64,000 nt of DNA. It comes from Pontederia crassipes (taxonomy: Eukaryota; Streptophyta; Magnoliopsida; Commelinales; Pontederiaceae). The stretch's first letter is position 1, and each line of letters begins with the position of its first letter. Under the pieces are notes generated by a model, which worked only from the letters and a program-made list of their open reading frames with translations, searched no databases and was not told the DNA's origin. Location: contig CM060188.1 in assembly GCA_030549335.1 (NCBI GenBank), forward strand, positions 1,860,001-1,924,000, given 5' to 3'. The position numbers and the translations under genes are program-made. Shown here piece by piece: positions 1 to 13,762 of the stretch.

Positions 1-36
1 TCTACTGTGCATGTTTTTATTTGATCTCCTCGGCAG

Positions 37-2148
37 CTAAAAACAGCTGACAACCGCATCCTTCAGGAGCAGCTTCAACAGAAAGTCAGTATTGCTTATC
101 TTTTCTGAACGTTTGATGTTGCACATGTGCTGAACAAAAAGAAATGCTATTTCTTCTAATAGAACACTCTGTTAGGAAAATAACTTCAAATAGAATGGTA
201 TCTTGGTTGCTAAGTTTTATTTTATATATTTTTTTGTGTGTGGAAGTGTTCTGAAATCAAGGAATTGGAAGAAAAAGTGATTCTACTGCAGCAACAGCTT
301 GCATCTGAAAAGAACGAAAAACCTACGGAAAATCTCATCTACAGGGAAATGATTGATTTGAGGAGCCAACTTCAATCCCAGGTAATTCTATGGATCTCTC
401 ATTGAAAAGTTTGTTTGTTCCATTCTATGCTTGATTGGGTATGATCTTTAAGAAATAGTTGGAGAATCCTGACTGTTTATTTTAGAAACTATTCAATTCC
501 TAATTTGATCCACTAGTGATTTATAATTTTGTGTTGATGGAAATGTATCATATTGCATTAAACTTGCTTAACCATAACAATTATTTAATGTCTCTTTCAA
601 ACATACGCATCAAAGGATAGGCAGCTTGAATGACAATATTCATATAGCACATAATTAAATCAGTGTGTTGTATGTCATGTATTAAGTCTGGATTTTATTA
701 CTGAGTCCAAGCACTATTTTGTCTTTCTTGTGTCAAATACTTCTGTGATCTGCTTTGGCAGGACTCTGAGATAGAGAAGCTATATGTTGAGCGGCTTAAG
801 CTTATTGACGAGAATCGTGAATTAGTTGCTCGAAGTCAGAATTTGTCTGATGAAGCTTCTTATGCAAAAGAGTTAGCTTCTTCTGCTGCTATTGAACTAA
901 AGAATTTGGCCGAGGAAGTAACAAGACTGTCATTTGAAAACGCAAGGCAGGCTAAAGAATTATTGGATGCTCAAGAGATGTTGTATCCTGGAACTGCCAC
1001 AGGTACCTTCCGGAAGAATATGGAAACCAAGTTTGATGCCACAAAGATAGGAGGAAGAAAAAGCCGGCCCGATAATAGGGGTAGTGAACTTGGAAGAGCT
1101 CTTAACGATGATGCTGAGGTCCATAGTCTTTCCCAAGATGACTTGCATATGGAGCTGCAGATTAGGAAACAAAGGGAAGCAACTCTGGAAGCTGCTTTAG
1201 CTGAAAAGGAGATTCTCGAGGAAGAATACAAGAGACAATTTGATTATGCAAAGAAAAGGGAAATGGCCTTGGAGAATGAATTAGCAAGTATGTGGGTTCT
1301 TGTTGCCAAGCTGAAGAATGGAACTTTAAATGCCACAGAGTTGAATATTGATCGTAGATCTACAGTTGGCATTGCCATGTCCGACGATCAAACTAAAAAT
1401 GTTAGCGTATATAGTGACTCTCTTCTTAAAGAAAGACAAGTTTCAAATTTGTTGGTAAAACCTGTTGGTGAACTTGAAAAACAGAATCCAGAATTAGAAC
1501 CATTGATTATGAAGTTAAAGGTAACTTTCAAAATCTACATTCTAAAGGATTATTAATATTTTCTACTGTTGTCGTTATTCTCGACCCCACCTAGTTATTT
1601 TCGACCCCACCTAGTGGGATAAGGCTTTGTTGTTGTTGTTGTTGTCGTCGTTATTCTGTTTATTAAGTGCTATTTCCATTTCCTTATACAGTATCTTAAG
1701 AATTGACGAACCAATTGTGATAGGACATTTTGGTTTTCCTCGTTGTAAACAAGAGTCGAAGGGTTTTAACCCGACATTTTCCTTTGAACCTATTCTAACT
1801 GAGCATCTATGTCGCTAACTTGCTTCTCTCTATTCAGGTGAGAATTCAAGAAATGAAAGAGAAGGAACATGACTCTTCAGCAACTATTGATGTAAAGTCT
1901 CTTGTTTGCAAAGTGTGCTTCAGGTCTCCTGCAGCAGCATTACTTCTTCCTTGTCGCCATTTTTGCTGTAAGTAACCATGTATCAAATTTGCAAATATTC
2001 ATTCCAGTGGAGATCTTCTGCTGCATCTGGACTAATTGATCAATTGGTGTGCATAATGCCAGTGTGTAAAACTTGTTCACTTGCCTGTTCTGAGTGTCCA
2101 CTCTGTCGCACAAAGATTGCTGATAGAATCATTACTTTCACATCATAG
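37..2148 (+). CDS. KIN-7 family kinesin with C-terminal RING finger, 3' part (5 exons, 5' truncated by window edge)
   Basis: Exons by GT-AG and phase: 37-84, 247-381, 762-1520, 1838-1967, 2063-2148 (stop TAG 2146-2148); they join in frame to the last 385 residues. The motor domain lies upstream of the window. The visible part is a charged coiled-coil stalk (Leu/Glu/Lys heptads) and, in the last two exons, a C3HC4 RING: VCKVC, 11 residues, CRH, three residues, then CKTC and CPLC, ending ADRIITFTS. The last intron splits the RING. This tail architecture is known for plant KIN-7 kinesins of the MKRP/KIN-7D/KIN-7K group, microtubule plus-end motors, some predicted organellar; the RING suggests ubiquitin-ligase-like or protein-interaction activity, which is inference. 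Intron 4 (1521-1837) carries a tiny LINE insertion. Family assignment is firm; the exact orthologue is not. Confidence 0.88.
1582..1646 (+). mobile_element. RTE-type LINE 3' end, 65-bp severely 5'-truncated insertion in kinesin intron 4
   Basis: The insert reads CGACCCCACCTAG twice, then GTGGGATAAGGC and a TTG-repeat tail. It is flanked by an exact 11-bp target-site duplication GTCGTTATTCT at 1571-1581 and 1647-1657. The same 3' end recurs at 7,981-8,399 and 43,923-44,134. Confidence 0.8.
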
Positions 2149-4222
2149 TAGTGAACCGGATAATTAAAGGTGACATCCTTTTTAATTGTTTATTGAATTT
2201 CAGGCTTATTTTCTTTTTCTCATTTGGAAACATCTAATATGAGTTCTGTTTGTTTCAGGCCAGACTGTCAGCATTCAGCTGATTCTTTTTATCAATGCCG
2301 AAGGTATATATTTTGTTCGTTACAACTTACAACATCCTTGTGACATCTTTTTTCTTTTTCCATCAGAGGAAATAATGCCTTTTCATCTTTCGTTTTTTTT
2401 TCTCGAGAAGCTTGTTTACAGAGCTCTCTGTTAGAATAGAAAGAAAAACATGCAAATTGGAAATGTGTTCCTTGTAATTTCATGAACCCATGTTTTGAAT
2501 AATACAATTCCCTAAAAAACCAACTCATCATTACAGTACTAATATTAATGACCTTTGGTACCCCCTGTCTTCTGTTTGTTTATATAATGCTGTTTTCTGT
2601 TTTCTCATATAATGCCCTGTGTCCTGTTTGTATAAGTACCGATGAACTAATTCGTTTTAATTGTAACATGCCTACAAGATGTCTCTCAAACTGATTTAGG
2701 GTTCTCTATATTTCCTTTTTGTTCTATAATTTGTAGAGAATCAATGGCCAAATGGGAATTAAGAGAATTTAAATCCATTTGGACCATAGTTTGGACTATA
2801 TTAACTTACGATGGTGTTTATCATTCTGTTGATCATTTTCCTTGACTCATTGGTTATGCATCGTATCAGAAAGTAGAAGAGTTTGTTGAGATCAAAGACG
2901 AGAAATTATTCTAATTCGTTTGCATTTTCGTTGTTCAAATATCTTTTATGCATCGGAACACTCTTGGTGCATCAGGTTTGCTTTATTTGTTGCTTCTAAC
3001 TATTTTCTGATCAAATGTATGAACACTATTTGCAACAAAAATTTCCGGATTGTTTCTTCTTTTTTCTTTTGGCTCAATTTGACTTAAGAAGATCCCTAAG
3101 GAAGGACAATTTGAAGCCAAAAAAAAAAAAAACAAGAGGAAAATAAAACCTCAGCTTGTTGTCATGGCTTTTTCTGGTCAGCTTTGCTCCGTACAAGAGA
3201 TTGGAAAATGTTATGGGCGGCGCTTACGGTAACTGCAGTTAATTACTACGTTTTCCGGATTAATTAGTACAATAGTTTGTGTCGCCGAGGTGTTCGATAG
3301 TGAATAATATATACACTTTGTTGATGTTTCCAGTCTGAATTGTCACTTTTTTTCGTTACATAAGTAGGTTCATAGATCTAATTGCAAAAAAATAAAAAAT
3401 CGAAAATAAAAGAGTATATACGTTTTGCTGATGAAATTCGAATTCGTAACCTCTCCAGCTCCGAGGGAAAATGTTCGCCATTATGTTACATCCTTATTCT
3501 TGATCTCAATTGACACTTTGTAAGGCAAGTCCGGAATGCAGTGATCCAGAGTCATCATCTAAAATTATTTGATCACATGTGTGGAGTGTAATGGAAACAT
3601 AGAAGGACGCTATGGATTTATGAATGTTTTCTCTTTCCCGCGTTAAAAGTTTCGTGAAAAGCACCGGTCAAAGTGATCGTTATTAGCATTCATGGAGCGT
3701 TTGAAATTTAACCTTGTTATTAGTTGAATCAATTAACTTTGATTTAATATAAACATTTGTAATTAAATTATATATATATATCTATCTATATAAGAAAGAA
3801 TTATTTATTCAAATAAAATTATAATTAATTTATTTTTATTTTTTCCTCTCTTATCTACACTATTCAAACAAGAATACTTTCACTCCCATCCACTATTTTT
3901 CCCTCATTAATTTCTCTTCCCTTTACTAATATTTTAACCAAAAATCTCATATCCCAACTTGCCAAGTATACCAAGTCTTCACCCTTTGTTATTCTATCAT
4001 CCTTTGTTAATGGAACAATTAAAAAGTAAACAAAATGACGGTAAAAAAAAAAGTCGAGTGAACCATATATTAACTTCACCATTTAAATGAAAAAAAAAAC
4101 GAAAAAGGTAATATTACATATAAAAATAAAAAGAAAAGGAAGGTTGAGAAGGGGGGCAAAAAAAAATGCTAAAACAGAACACCCCTTCTGAATCAAAATA
4201 AAGCTTCCTCTGTTTCACCCTT
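2149..4222. other. Kinesin 3' UTR and intergenic spacer
   Basis: After the kinesin stop the sequence is AT-rich with T-runs; an AG acceptor-like site near 2,259 could mark a 3'-UTR intron. No convincing ORF. The region near 3,720-4,160 is very AT-rich (short TA repeats near 3,770). The end near 4,200 would be 3' UTR of the convergent BBX gene. Confidence 0.5.
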
Positions 4223-5263
4223 CTACAAATATCTGACCGAGATCCTTGATCTCTTGTTCCCGTCTTCCCATACCCTGTCGCCGCCGGGATGCGGCACGGC
4301 CATGACTGACACCTCGCTCTGCCGCTGCTGCTTCCCCCTCCCCCGCTTCACCTCCCTCAGCCCCACCCCTCCCCCACGCGCCACCCAACAGTTCCGCTCC
4401 GTTCCGCCTCTGCCCTGATTCGTTCCCATGACCTGAGCAGCGTCATCCACCTGCAGTGGGCGTCAATGGGGGAAATTTAATCAAACATCTTTGACATCAG
4501 GATCGAAAGAGAAGAGATAAGGTGAAGCCCAGTTGTGGACAGACCTTGCAGAAACTGCTGCCGGCGGTGGAAACGTCGTTGGTGGACGTGTCGTCGGTCA
4601 GGAAGTCCTCGACGTGCCATCCGGGCAGCATGTTGATCAGGTACTCCGAGATGCTGCTGCTGCAGCAGCTGCTGTAGGCGTGGCCATTGCCGTTGGAAAC
4701 CACGGTGGCGGTGCTACCGCTGCTGTTGGCCATCCCGTTGACGCCGTAGACGCCGCCGACTTTGCACTCCGCTACCGCCTCTTCTTCTGGCGGAGGCACC
4801 ACGGGCGCCGCGGCGGAAATCCGAACGCCGGTCAGGAGGAACCTGTTGTGCCTCTTGGCGAGGTCGCTGGCGCCGTGGACCGCCGCGTCGCAGTCCCTGC
4901 AAAGGATCGCGCGATCCTCCGTGCAGAAAAGGAAGCCCCTCTTCTCCTGCGAAGCCACCCGACAAGTTTAGTCCTTTACGGAAAACTACGAGACCAATTC
5001 CAATCGGGACAAGGAAGGAATTGGCAGGATGAGGTAACAGAGTCGGAGGAGGAGAAAGACGCAAGCACCTGACATATGTCGCAGAGCGGGGGCGGCTGGG
5101 CCGAAGAGTTGGCGGGATGGAGGAGGGAGAAGCGGTGGTGCTTGCCGGCGACCTTGTTGGCGCGGTGGACGCGGTGATCGCAGTCGTCGCAGAGGGCGGC
5201 CTCGTCCGCGCAGCAGAAGACGGAGGCCGCCTCCGCGGCGCAGACGTCGCACTGGACCTTCAT
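4223..5263 (-). CDS. Double B-box zinc-finger transcription factor (BBX group IV, BBX20-22-like)
   Basis: Three exons on the minus strand, all phase 0: 5263-5069 (65 codons), 4946-4545 (134) and 4450-4223 (75 plus stop), giving 274 aa. The start is the ATG of MKVQCDVC, the canonical BBX N-terminus; an in-frame ATG 23 codons upstream is not family-like. B-box 1 spans about residues 5-47 (C5, C8, then CCADEAALCDDCD and a final His pair); B-box 2 about 61-103 (CDIC, FLFCTEDRAILCRDCD). An intron after CDICQ splits B-box 2. No CCT domain is seen. A conserved segment ISEYL..LPGWHVEDFL in exon 2 is typical of BBX20-22-type proteins, and the tail has VP and KRSR motifs. Family role: nuclear regulators of photomorphogenesis acting with HY5 and targeted by COP1; the role here is inferred. 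The exons are markedly GC-rich. Confidence 0.9.
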
Positions 5264-5388
5264 GTTATCACTGGACTGGGCAGGGCTATGGTGCTGTGCG
5301 CGAGAAGGCTGCGTAGGTGCGTGGCGGGCCAATAGACAAGGATCACTGAGGGGAGCGAGGGAGGTTTAGGCAAAAGGCGGTGTGGCGG

Positions 5389-5397
5389 TTTATATAG
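5389..5397 (-). promoter_or_regulatory. TATA box of the BBX gene
   Basis: CTATATAAA on the minus strand, about 126-134 bp upstream of the BBX ATG, which fits a 5' UTR of roughly 95 nt. The CT tract lies about 11 bp further upstream. Confidence 0.6.
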
Positions 5398-5402
5398 AGG
5401 AG

Positions 5403-5407
<5 letters not shown>

Positions 5408-5477
<70 letters not shown>
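5408..5477 (-). repeat. (GA/CT)35 microsatellite in the BBX promoter
   Basis: Seventy bases of perfect AG/CT dinucleotide repeat directly upstream of the TATA box. GAGA tracts bind plant BBR/BPC factors (family knowledge), so the repeat may influence BBX expression. Confidence 0.9.
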
Positions 5478-7969
<2,492 letters not shown>

Positions 7970-7980
7970 GTGGGAATCCA

Positions 7981-8399
7981 CAACAACAACAACAAAGCCT
8001 TATCTCACTAGGTGGGGTCGGCTACATGGATCATACAACGTCATTCCGCTCTATTAGTGACCAAATTTTTCGATATATTATTCACCAATAGATTTTGCTC
8101 TATTAGTTCGCCAAGTGTCCGTCTTGGCCTCCCTCTCCCTCTTTTAATCGAACTCCATATTATTTGATCTACTTTTCTTACTGGCGTATCTAATGGTCTT
8201 CTCTGAACATGACCAAACTATCTCAAACGATTCTCTACTATTTTCTCACTAATAGGAGTCACTCCGACTCGTTCACGTATATGATCATTCCTAATCTTAT
8301 CTAATTTTATATGACCACACATCCATCTCAACATCCTCATTTTGGCTACCTACACTTTATGTTCATGTTGTCCCTTCATAGCCCAACATTCACTATCAG
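7981..8399 (-). mobile_element. RTE-type LINE 3' end (419 bp, 5'-truncated)
   Basis: On the minus strand this translates as the C-terminal end of an RTE-LINE reverse-transcriptase ORF: HIRERVGVTPI, then FGHVQRRPLD (Trp before FGH replaced by a TAG stop), RGRGRPRR and IHVADPT, followed by CCCCACCTAGTG and a TTG-repeat tail. It is flanked by an exact 11-bp duplication GTGGGAATCCA (7970-7980 and 8400-8410). Internal stops show it is dead. Confidence 0.82.
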
Positions 8400-8410
8400 G
8401 TGGGAATCCA

Positions 8411-9757
8411 ACAAAAAAAAAAAGGTATGGAGTGAAAAAAAAGGAGTATGCATTTGTTGCCTTTCTAGGTGTTGCACACGTGGGATCCATCAATAATGAT
8501 TATGGAGATAATTAATTACTTTTCAGAATGGACAGCTTTTGTTATGCAATTTTTAATTAATTCGAGAATTATAGACCATAAATATAAATAAGAAATCATA
8601 AAAAGGTACACTGAAGTACAAACCCATGTTGTAAAATTTGGAATGCACCAGTCGATCAAACCGGTCCGATCGCGAGTCGAGTATTCAACCGATCTATATT
8701 GATTGGTCTGAATCGAAATGATTAAATCCGAGTTCAATAGTTGAATCCGAGGGCTAGCTTAACAAATTGTACTCTAAAAATATATGATAGAACAGGATTG
8801 GCACCTATCACTTGATCATTATGTACTATGTGAAATCAATTCTTACTGATTTATTTTATTTGCTTTCTTTATAAAAGTCATATCTTTTTTTATTATATTT
8901 GGATATTAAAAAATAATTAATTAATTAGGTACATGAATTATGAGTTTATATGTTAATTTATATATTCAATATAAACATATATATGCATATATATATATTT
9001 GAACAATTATCTTGTTCCTTTATTTATTAAAAATATTAATAATATCATTATACATTGATGTGTAAATATAGTAATTATCACGAAATATATACTGATAAGT
9101 ATTTTAATTGAATATATTTTTTATTATTTTATTATCATTTGGTTCGACCATCGAACTGTCCAATCGATTCGACCCGACTCGAAATCTTTTTCAATCGATG
9201 TCTAGTCCAAATTTTACAACATGACTTTTACAAAATCATCTTTCGCTTTCTACCAAACCAAACCTCTGGTGAGTTCCTTCGTCTTTTAGTACTAGTTCAG
9301 AGGAGATCACTGTTCATAGTGCGCGATGAGGTCGACATCGATGGTGCGCGAGGGAATCGGCGTTCATAGTGCGTGAGGAGGTCAACGGTGGGCAAGGAGG
9401 CTGGTGTCGGAGGATGTCGCCACGAGGATGTCGGAGGAGGTCGACTTCGACGGTGTGCGAGGAGGTCGGACATCAGCAGCATGCGAGGAGGCCGGCGTCG
9501 ATGATTAGTGTAAGTATTAGCGGTCCAATTCTTTGATTAGTGTAAGTTTGAAAACCCAATAATGAGAATTGAGAATTAATAATTTGGTTCCATGTTATGA
9601 TCGGTGCTAAAATATGAATATTCTGATCAAATGGTTCTACTGAAACTTGCTAATTTGATGATGCGAAACTTAACTACAAGTTGCTTGAAGAATTATTTGA
9701 AATTATTAAATCAGTTTGCATTTAAGAATGCCATTGCGGTACAGTATATTCAATTAG
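8411..9757. other. Intergenic DNA
   Basis: Mostly AT-rich. A GC-richer patch at about 9,290-9,500 has repeated GAGGTCG/GAGGATGTCG motifs with no recognisable product. No supported gene. Confidence 0.45.
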
Positions 9758-12712
9758 CACTACAAGAAAAATGAGTTTTTGCGACGCTAATTTTCGACGG
9801 TTGGCTATCTCTCGCAATTTCCGGCATTTTTTTCGACGGTTCTAGCAATCCTTCATATTTTAAGACAGAAAAATTTTTGGCGGTTCAAACCGTCACAAGC
9901 ACATTTCCTATGGTTTCAGCCATCGGAAAGCTAATTTATTATTTCCCTCGGCTCGACTGAATTTTTTTCCTTTGTTTAATAATACAAATACATATATATA
10001 TATATATATTAATATTCCCACGGCTTCAGTCGTAGGAACTTCCTACGGCTACAGCCGCGAGAAATGTTTCCTACGGCTGAAGCCATCGGATCACTAAAAA
10101 ATATTAAAAATAGTGCTAAGACATTACCACTGGGAAATATATTTTAATTAGTACCGATGGCTCAAACCGTCGAAACATCTGTCGGAGGTCAGGTTATAAA
10201 TAACCCGACCCCCTCTGCTTCCGATCGTTTCTTCCCCCGACCAATCGACATCCCCGGCGACCTCGCTCAAGCTCCGACCTCCTTGCTCAACGTCCGACCA
10301 GATGCCGCCGTTGACAATGATCCAGTGTCGGTGTTGTCTCGGGCCAGCCGCTGACCGCTCACGCCACTTCCAGTCAAGACGAAGGACCTCTGGCCAACTG
10401 CTATCTTTGGCGAATCGACTCCACAGCTTCGACGAGTCGCTCGAAGGTATGCCCATGCCACTAGCCGTCTTTCACTTCTTTCCTCCCCTGTATTTCGCTT
10501 CTGTGGCTGGCCATTGCGTATCGGATGGCCTTGATGCAGTCGTTGTTGTCACCCATCGACGGCCAACTGAAGGCAGATCTGAGCCGTTCATGGCCCCAAC
10601 CGCCCACGCATGGCCGAATCTGGGTGTGAACGGCTCTATCTCACAATCGGTTCCGGGCGTGCACGTCCCGATCCGGGCGCCCGATTCGAGTCATTGATGT
10701 TCAATTTCAGGTTATACGCATCGGGATCCGGCCGTTGACATTGGGAATCTATGCATTGACGTCGAGATCCATGCACTCACGCCCAAATGCACATCGATGG
10801 CCCGAGTTCATATCTTATAGAGTTGTTCATATAAATCCGTAGAAACATATATATTTCATATATTATGTTTATACTTCCATGTTAACACTTTTACTCATGG
10901 TTAAAGAAAGAAGTTAACATTGTACACTTTATTTTTAGTTAACAAATAACATGTCTCCTTCGGAGCATCGTCGATGCATGTACAATCGAACGAATCGTGG
11001 TCATGTAGGATTGACACAAGAATTCATAGATGATGTTGAATACTACATGACAAGAGTTTGTCAGACTACACAGTTTCAACGGATGGAATTGTAAGATGTT
11101 CATGTTTGAAATGTCAAAGCACAAAACTACAAACGTTGGAAACTGTCAAAGTCCATTTGTATAGAAAGGGTTTCAAACTGAATTATTGGTATTGGAGTGA
11201 TTTTGGTGAGATAGATCGTCATCAAACTTAGATATTGCGCAAGAGGTTTCCACTAATATAGATGATGACTTTATTTCTAGATATCAAAATTTGATTTACG
11301 ATGCTGCTACCACCGAATATGGTGATATTAGATTTCAACATGAGCGCGATGACGATCCACCACATTCAGAAGCTGCTGATTTTTACAACTTACTAGCAGC
11401 CTCGAGTGAACCCTTGTGACCCAGATGTGAAAATCATTCAGAATTATCATTAGTAGTTAGAATGTTAAATGTGAAGGCCGATCATAATATTTCACATGCT
11501 CACTTTGATGCATTTATGGAGATGTTTTGTAGATATTTCATTTCGATCGAGGAAAAGGTAAAGGGAAGGATAAAATACCCACTGAAGATGAGATTTTTCT
11601 TTAAAAAAAACTAATCAGAAAAAGAACGCGGAATGAGTTTCAGCGCATGCTCGGGAGACATACGTTAGTTATGGTTATTTCTATCTCTTATAATGTTATT
11701 CCATTAACTTATCCTTCAAAGCAAAAGAAGCTGAGCATCGTTCACAGGTATCGCAGGGGTTGGCGGTACTATTGACCTATCGACAATTATGGATGGGCCA
11801 TTTTAGAGTGAATAAGGACCAGATCTATGATCTCGGGTCGTCCGTGAGTAGTACGGATATTGGTTATGGGAGAAAATCAATATCCGGTGTTCCCGGTGAG
11901 GATGCGTGATGACTATTTTATGAGATGTGGGATCAACGATTAATGTAAGTCCAACAAAAAGTCCGTGAAGAGGTCCGTCAAGAGGTGCGCCAGGGATTTG
12001 AAGTGCGACAACAAGCTTTTGAAGCGCAACAATGAAAGGAGATGAAGAGATTGATTCATGAGGCGATGCATGGCCAGCAAGATGACGATGATGGCGAAGA
12101 AGAAGAACAATAACAAGAAGAAGAAGAAGAAGAATAGTTGTTACTTGTATTTATTTGTATGACTATTATCGTACTTGGACCCATGAATTTCCACCTTATT
12201 GTTATCGTACTTGTATTTATTTGTATGACTATTTAACATGATGCACGCTTCGATGGGTTGTTTTAATAATTTTGTACCTTTATTTTTGTCATTTCTGAAT
12301 TATTGTACATAAATTGCGAATTTTCCACGGTTTGAACCATATGAACTTTTCCCACGGTTAAAACCATTAAAATCTTTCCCACGGCTCCAGCCAGATCCGG
12401 CCAGCCGGAGGTCAGATCTGACCGCTCGACGGAGATCGTGTCTGGTCTTATCGGGCGTCTTGCGTCATCGAAAATGGTTGTGCGCAGGGCCGTATGTGCG
12501 CAGGGCCGTTCCAGCCACGGTCGATTTTTTAAAAAAGAAGTAAAATAAACATTCCGACGGCTGAAGCCGTGGGAAGGAAATTTCTTCCAGCGATCTCAGC
12601 CATCGAAACCTTCTCACGGCTGGGGCCGCAGGAACATTTTCCTATGGATACAACCATGGGAAGTTTCTCCTAGAGCTGCAGCCGTGAGAACTTTCCCATG
12701 GCTCGAGCCATG
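9758..12712 (+). mobile_element. Decayed CACTA (En/Spm) DNA transposon, left part
   Basis: Starts with the CACTA terminus CACTACAAGAAAAATGAG at 9,758. Subterminal repeats with the core CGGCT-AGCCG (GGCTGAAGCCGTGGGAA and variants) cluster at 9,780-10,140 and again, in both orientations, at 12,310-12,710, as expected for CACTA ends. Between them lie a GC-rich leader (10,150-10,700) and transposase remnants. The second terminus (TGTAGTG) was not found; the element is interrupted or truncated at 12,713 by an LTR. Confidence 0.72.
10951..12117 (+). pseudogene. CACTA transposase (TNP2-type) remnant, frameshifted and internally deleted
   Basis: From ATG 10,951 the frame gives MYNRTNRGHVGLTQEFIDDV, then shifts at about 11,060 to GIVRCSCLKC and VHLYRKGF.LNYWYW, the Transpos_assoc domain found at the start of plant CACTA TNP2 ORFs. 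A further stretch (about 11,240-11,520) reads AADFYNLLAASSEPL, a stop, then HSELSLVVRMLNVKA, matching the next conserved TNP2 block. The DDE catalytic part is missing. The end (11,870-12,117) encodes a Gln/Glu-rich tail like the second CACTA ORF (repeated VRQE motifs). Several stops and frameshifts; not functional. Confidence 0.7.
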
Positions 12713-13762
12713 TGTCACGGCCCGAAGTTCTTGGTAGAGAAATTTGAGCGCAATCAGTCTTGGAAACCTCTATGCACGAGGTACCAAGTAGCCTGACCGA
12801 GCGTCCTCTCGACGACTGCACAAACACGTAGCGAAAGATAAAATAAGATGAGACAAGACACGAGGAAAAGAGCTCAGAGTTATGGGGAAAGCTAGTATAT
12901 TCGACTCCTGGGAATCAATCGACTACTCTCGACTAGATTGCTTACAACAGCCGACCCTATGAGTCTATTTATACATGAATGAGGAGAGCTTCACCTTTAA
13001 CCCCCTCTGATATGGCCGAGATTCTAGGAACCCTCTCGATTTCCTTGTTGATATCCTGAGATCTTCCTCCTTGATCTTCTCAGCTGATATCATGGGATCT
13101 CCTGCTCGATTCTCTAGCCGATCTCGTTGGGATCTCCTCCTCGATTCCCTTGATTTGCAAAACCCCCTTAGTTGGTGTCGGATCTTATATTCAAAATCCC
13201 CTCTGATCTCCTCACCAATCCACCTGAAATGATCCTTGTAATCATTCTGAGATCTCTTGTTGATCCTCCTTGATATCCGCAAGATCTCCCTGATCTACTC
13301 ACCAGTTTGTTGGTTGGAATAATCCTCACGATTACTCCTGATCTTCAGCTAGGATGATCCTCCTGATCATCCGAATTAGTTAGGATAAGATGGCTGGCTG
13401 GATCCTCCTTGATCTTGGCGGATATGGTGCACCTCACCGTATCTTTTAGTTGCCATCTTCATCCTGCGAGTAACCAACGATGATCACTCACGGCCAACTG
13501 TCTTGTCTGACATCTGTCGACCTTTCGAACACTTTGGGACGAGATGATTTGGCTTGGGACGATATCATCCCTCCGTTGCTCAGGTGCGCGCCGCACTACT
13601 CTATCGTCGCTGTCAAAGTGAGCGTTCTGCCAAACTGGGTGTTCTGCAAAAGTGCTGCCCAAGTGGGCATTCTGCCAAAGTGGGCGCCGCCTACATCCCA
13701 ACTTTGCCTGCCGCATCATCCCACGCTCGTCCTGGGATGTGGCTGAAGAATGGGGCGTGACA
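12713..13762 (-). mobile_element. Long terminal repeat of a Gypsy-type retrotransposon
   Basis: Bounded by TGTCACGG at 12,713 and GCGTGACA ending at 13,762, giving inverted TGTCAC/GTGACA ends and a length of 1,050 bp. On the minus strand a purine-rich tract GGGTGGGGGAGGA lies directly upstream of the LTR, the expected polypurine tract, so this is the 3' LTR of a minus-strand element. No second LTR is seen to the right. Confidence 0.65.

Noticed and set aside
4533-5072. 179-codon plus-strand frame
   Set aside because: Antisense shadow of the GC-rich BBX exons, spanning its intron.
10302-10697. 131-codon frame
   Set aside because: Lies in the GC-rich leader of the CACTA element; no known domain and no splice-site support.
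13480-13760. Open frames in the LTR
   Set aside because: LTR sequence; no gene-like features on either strand.
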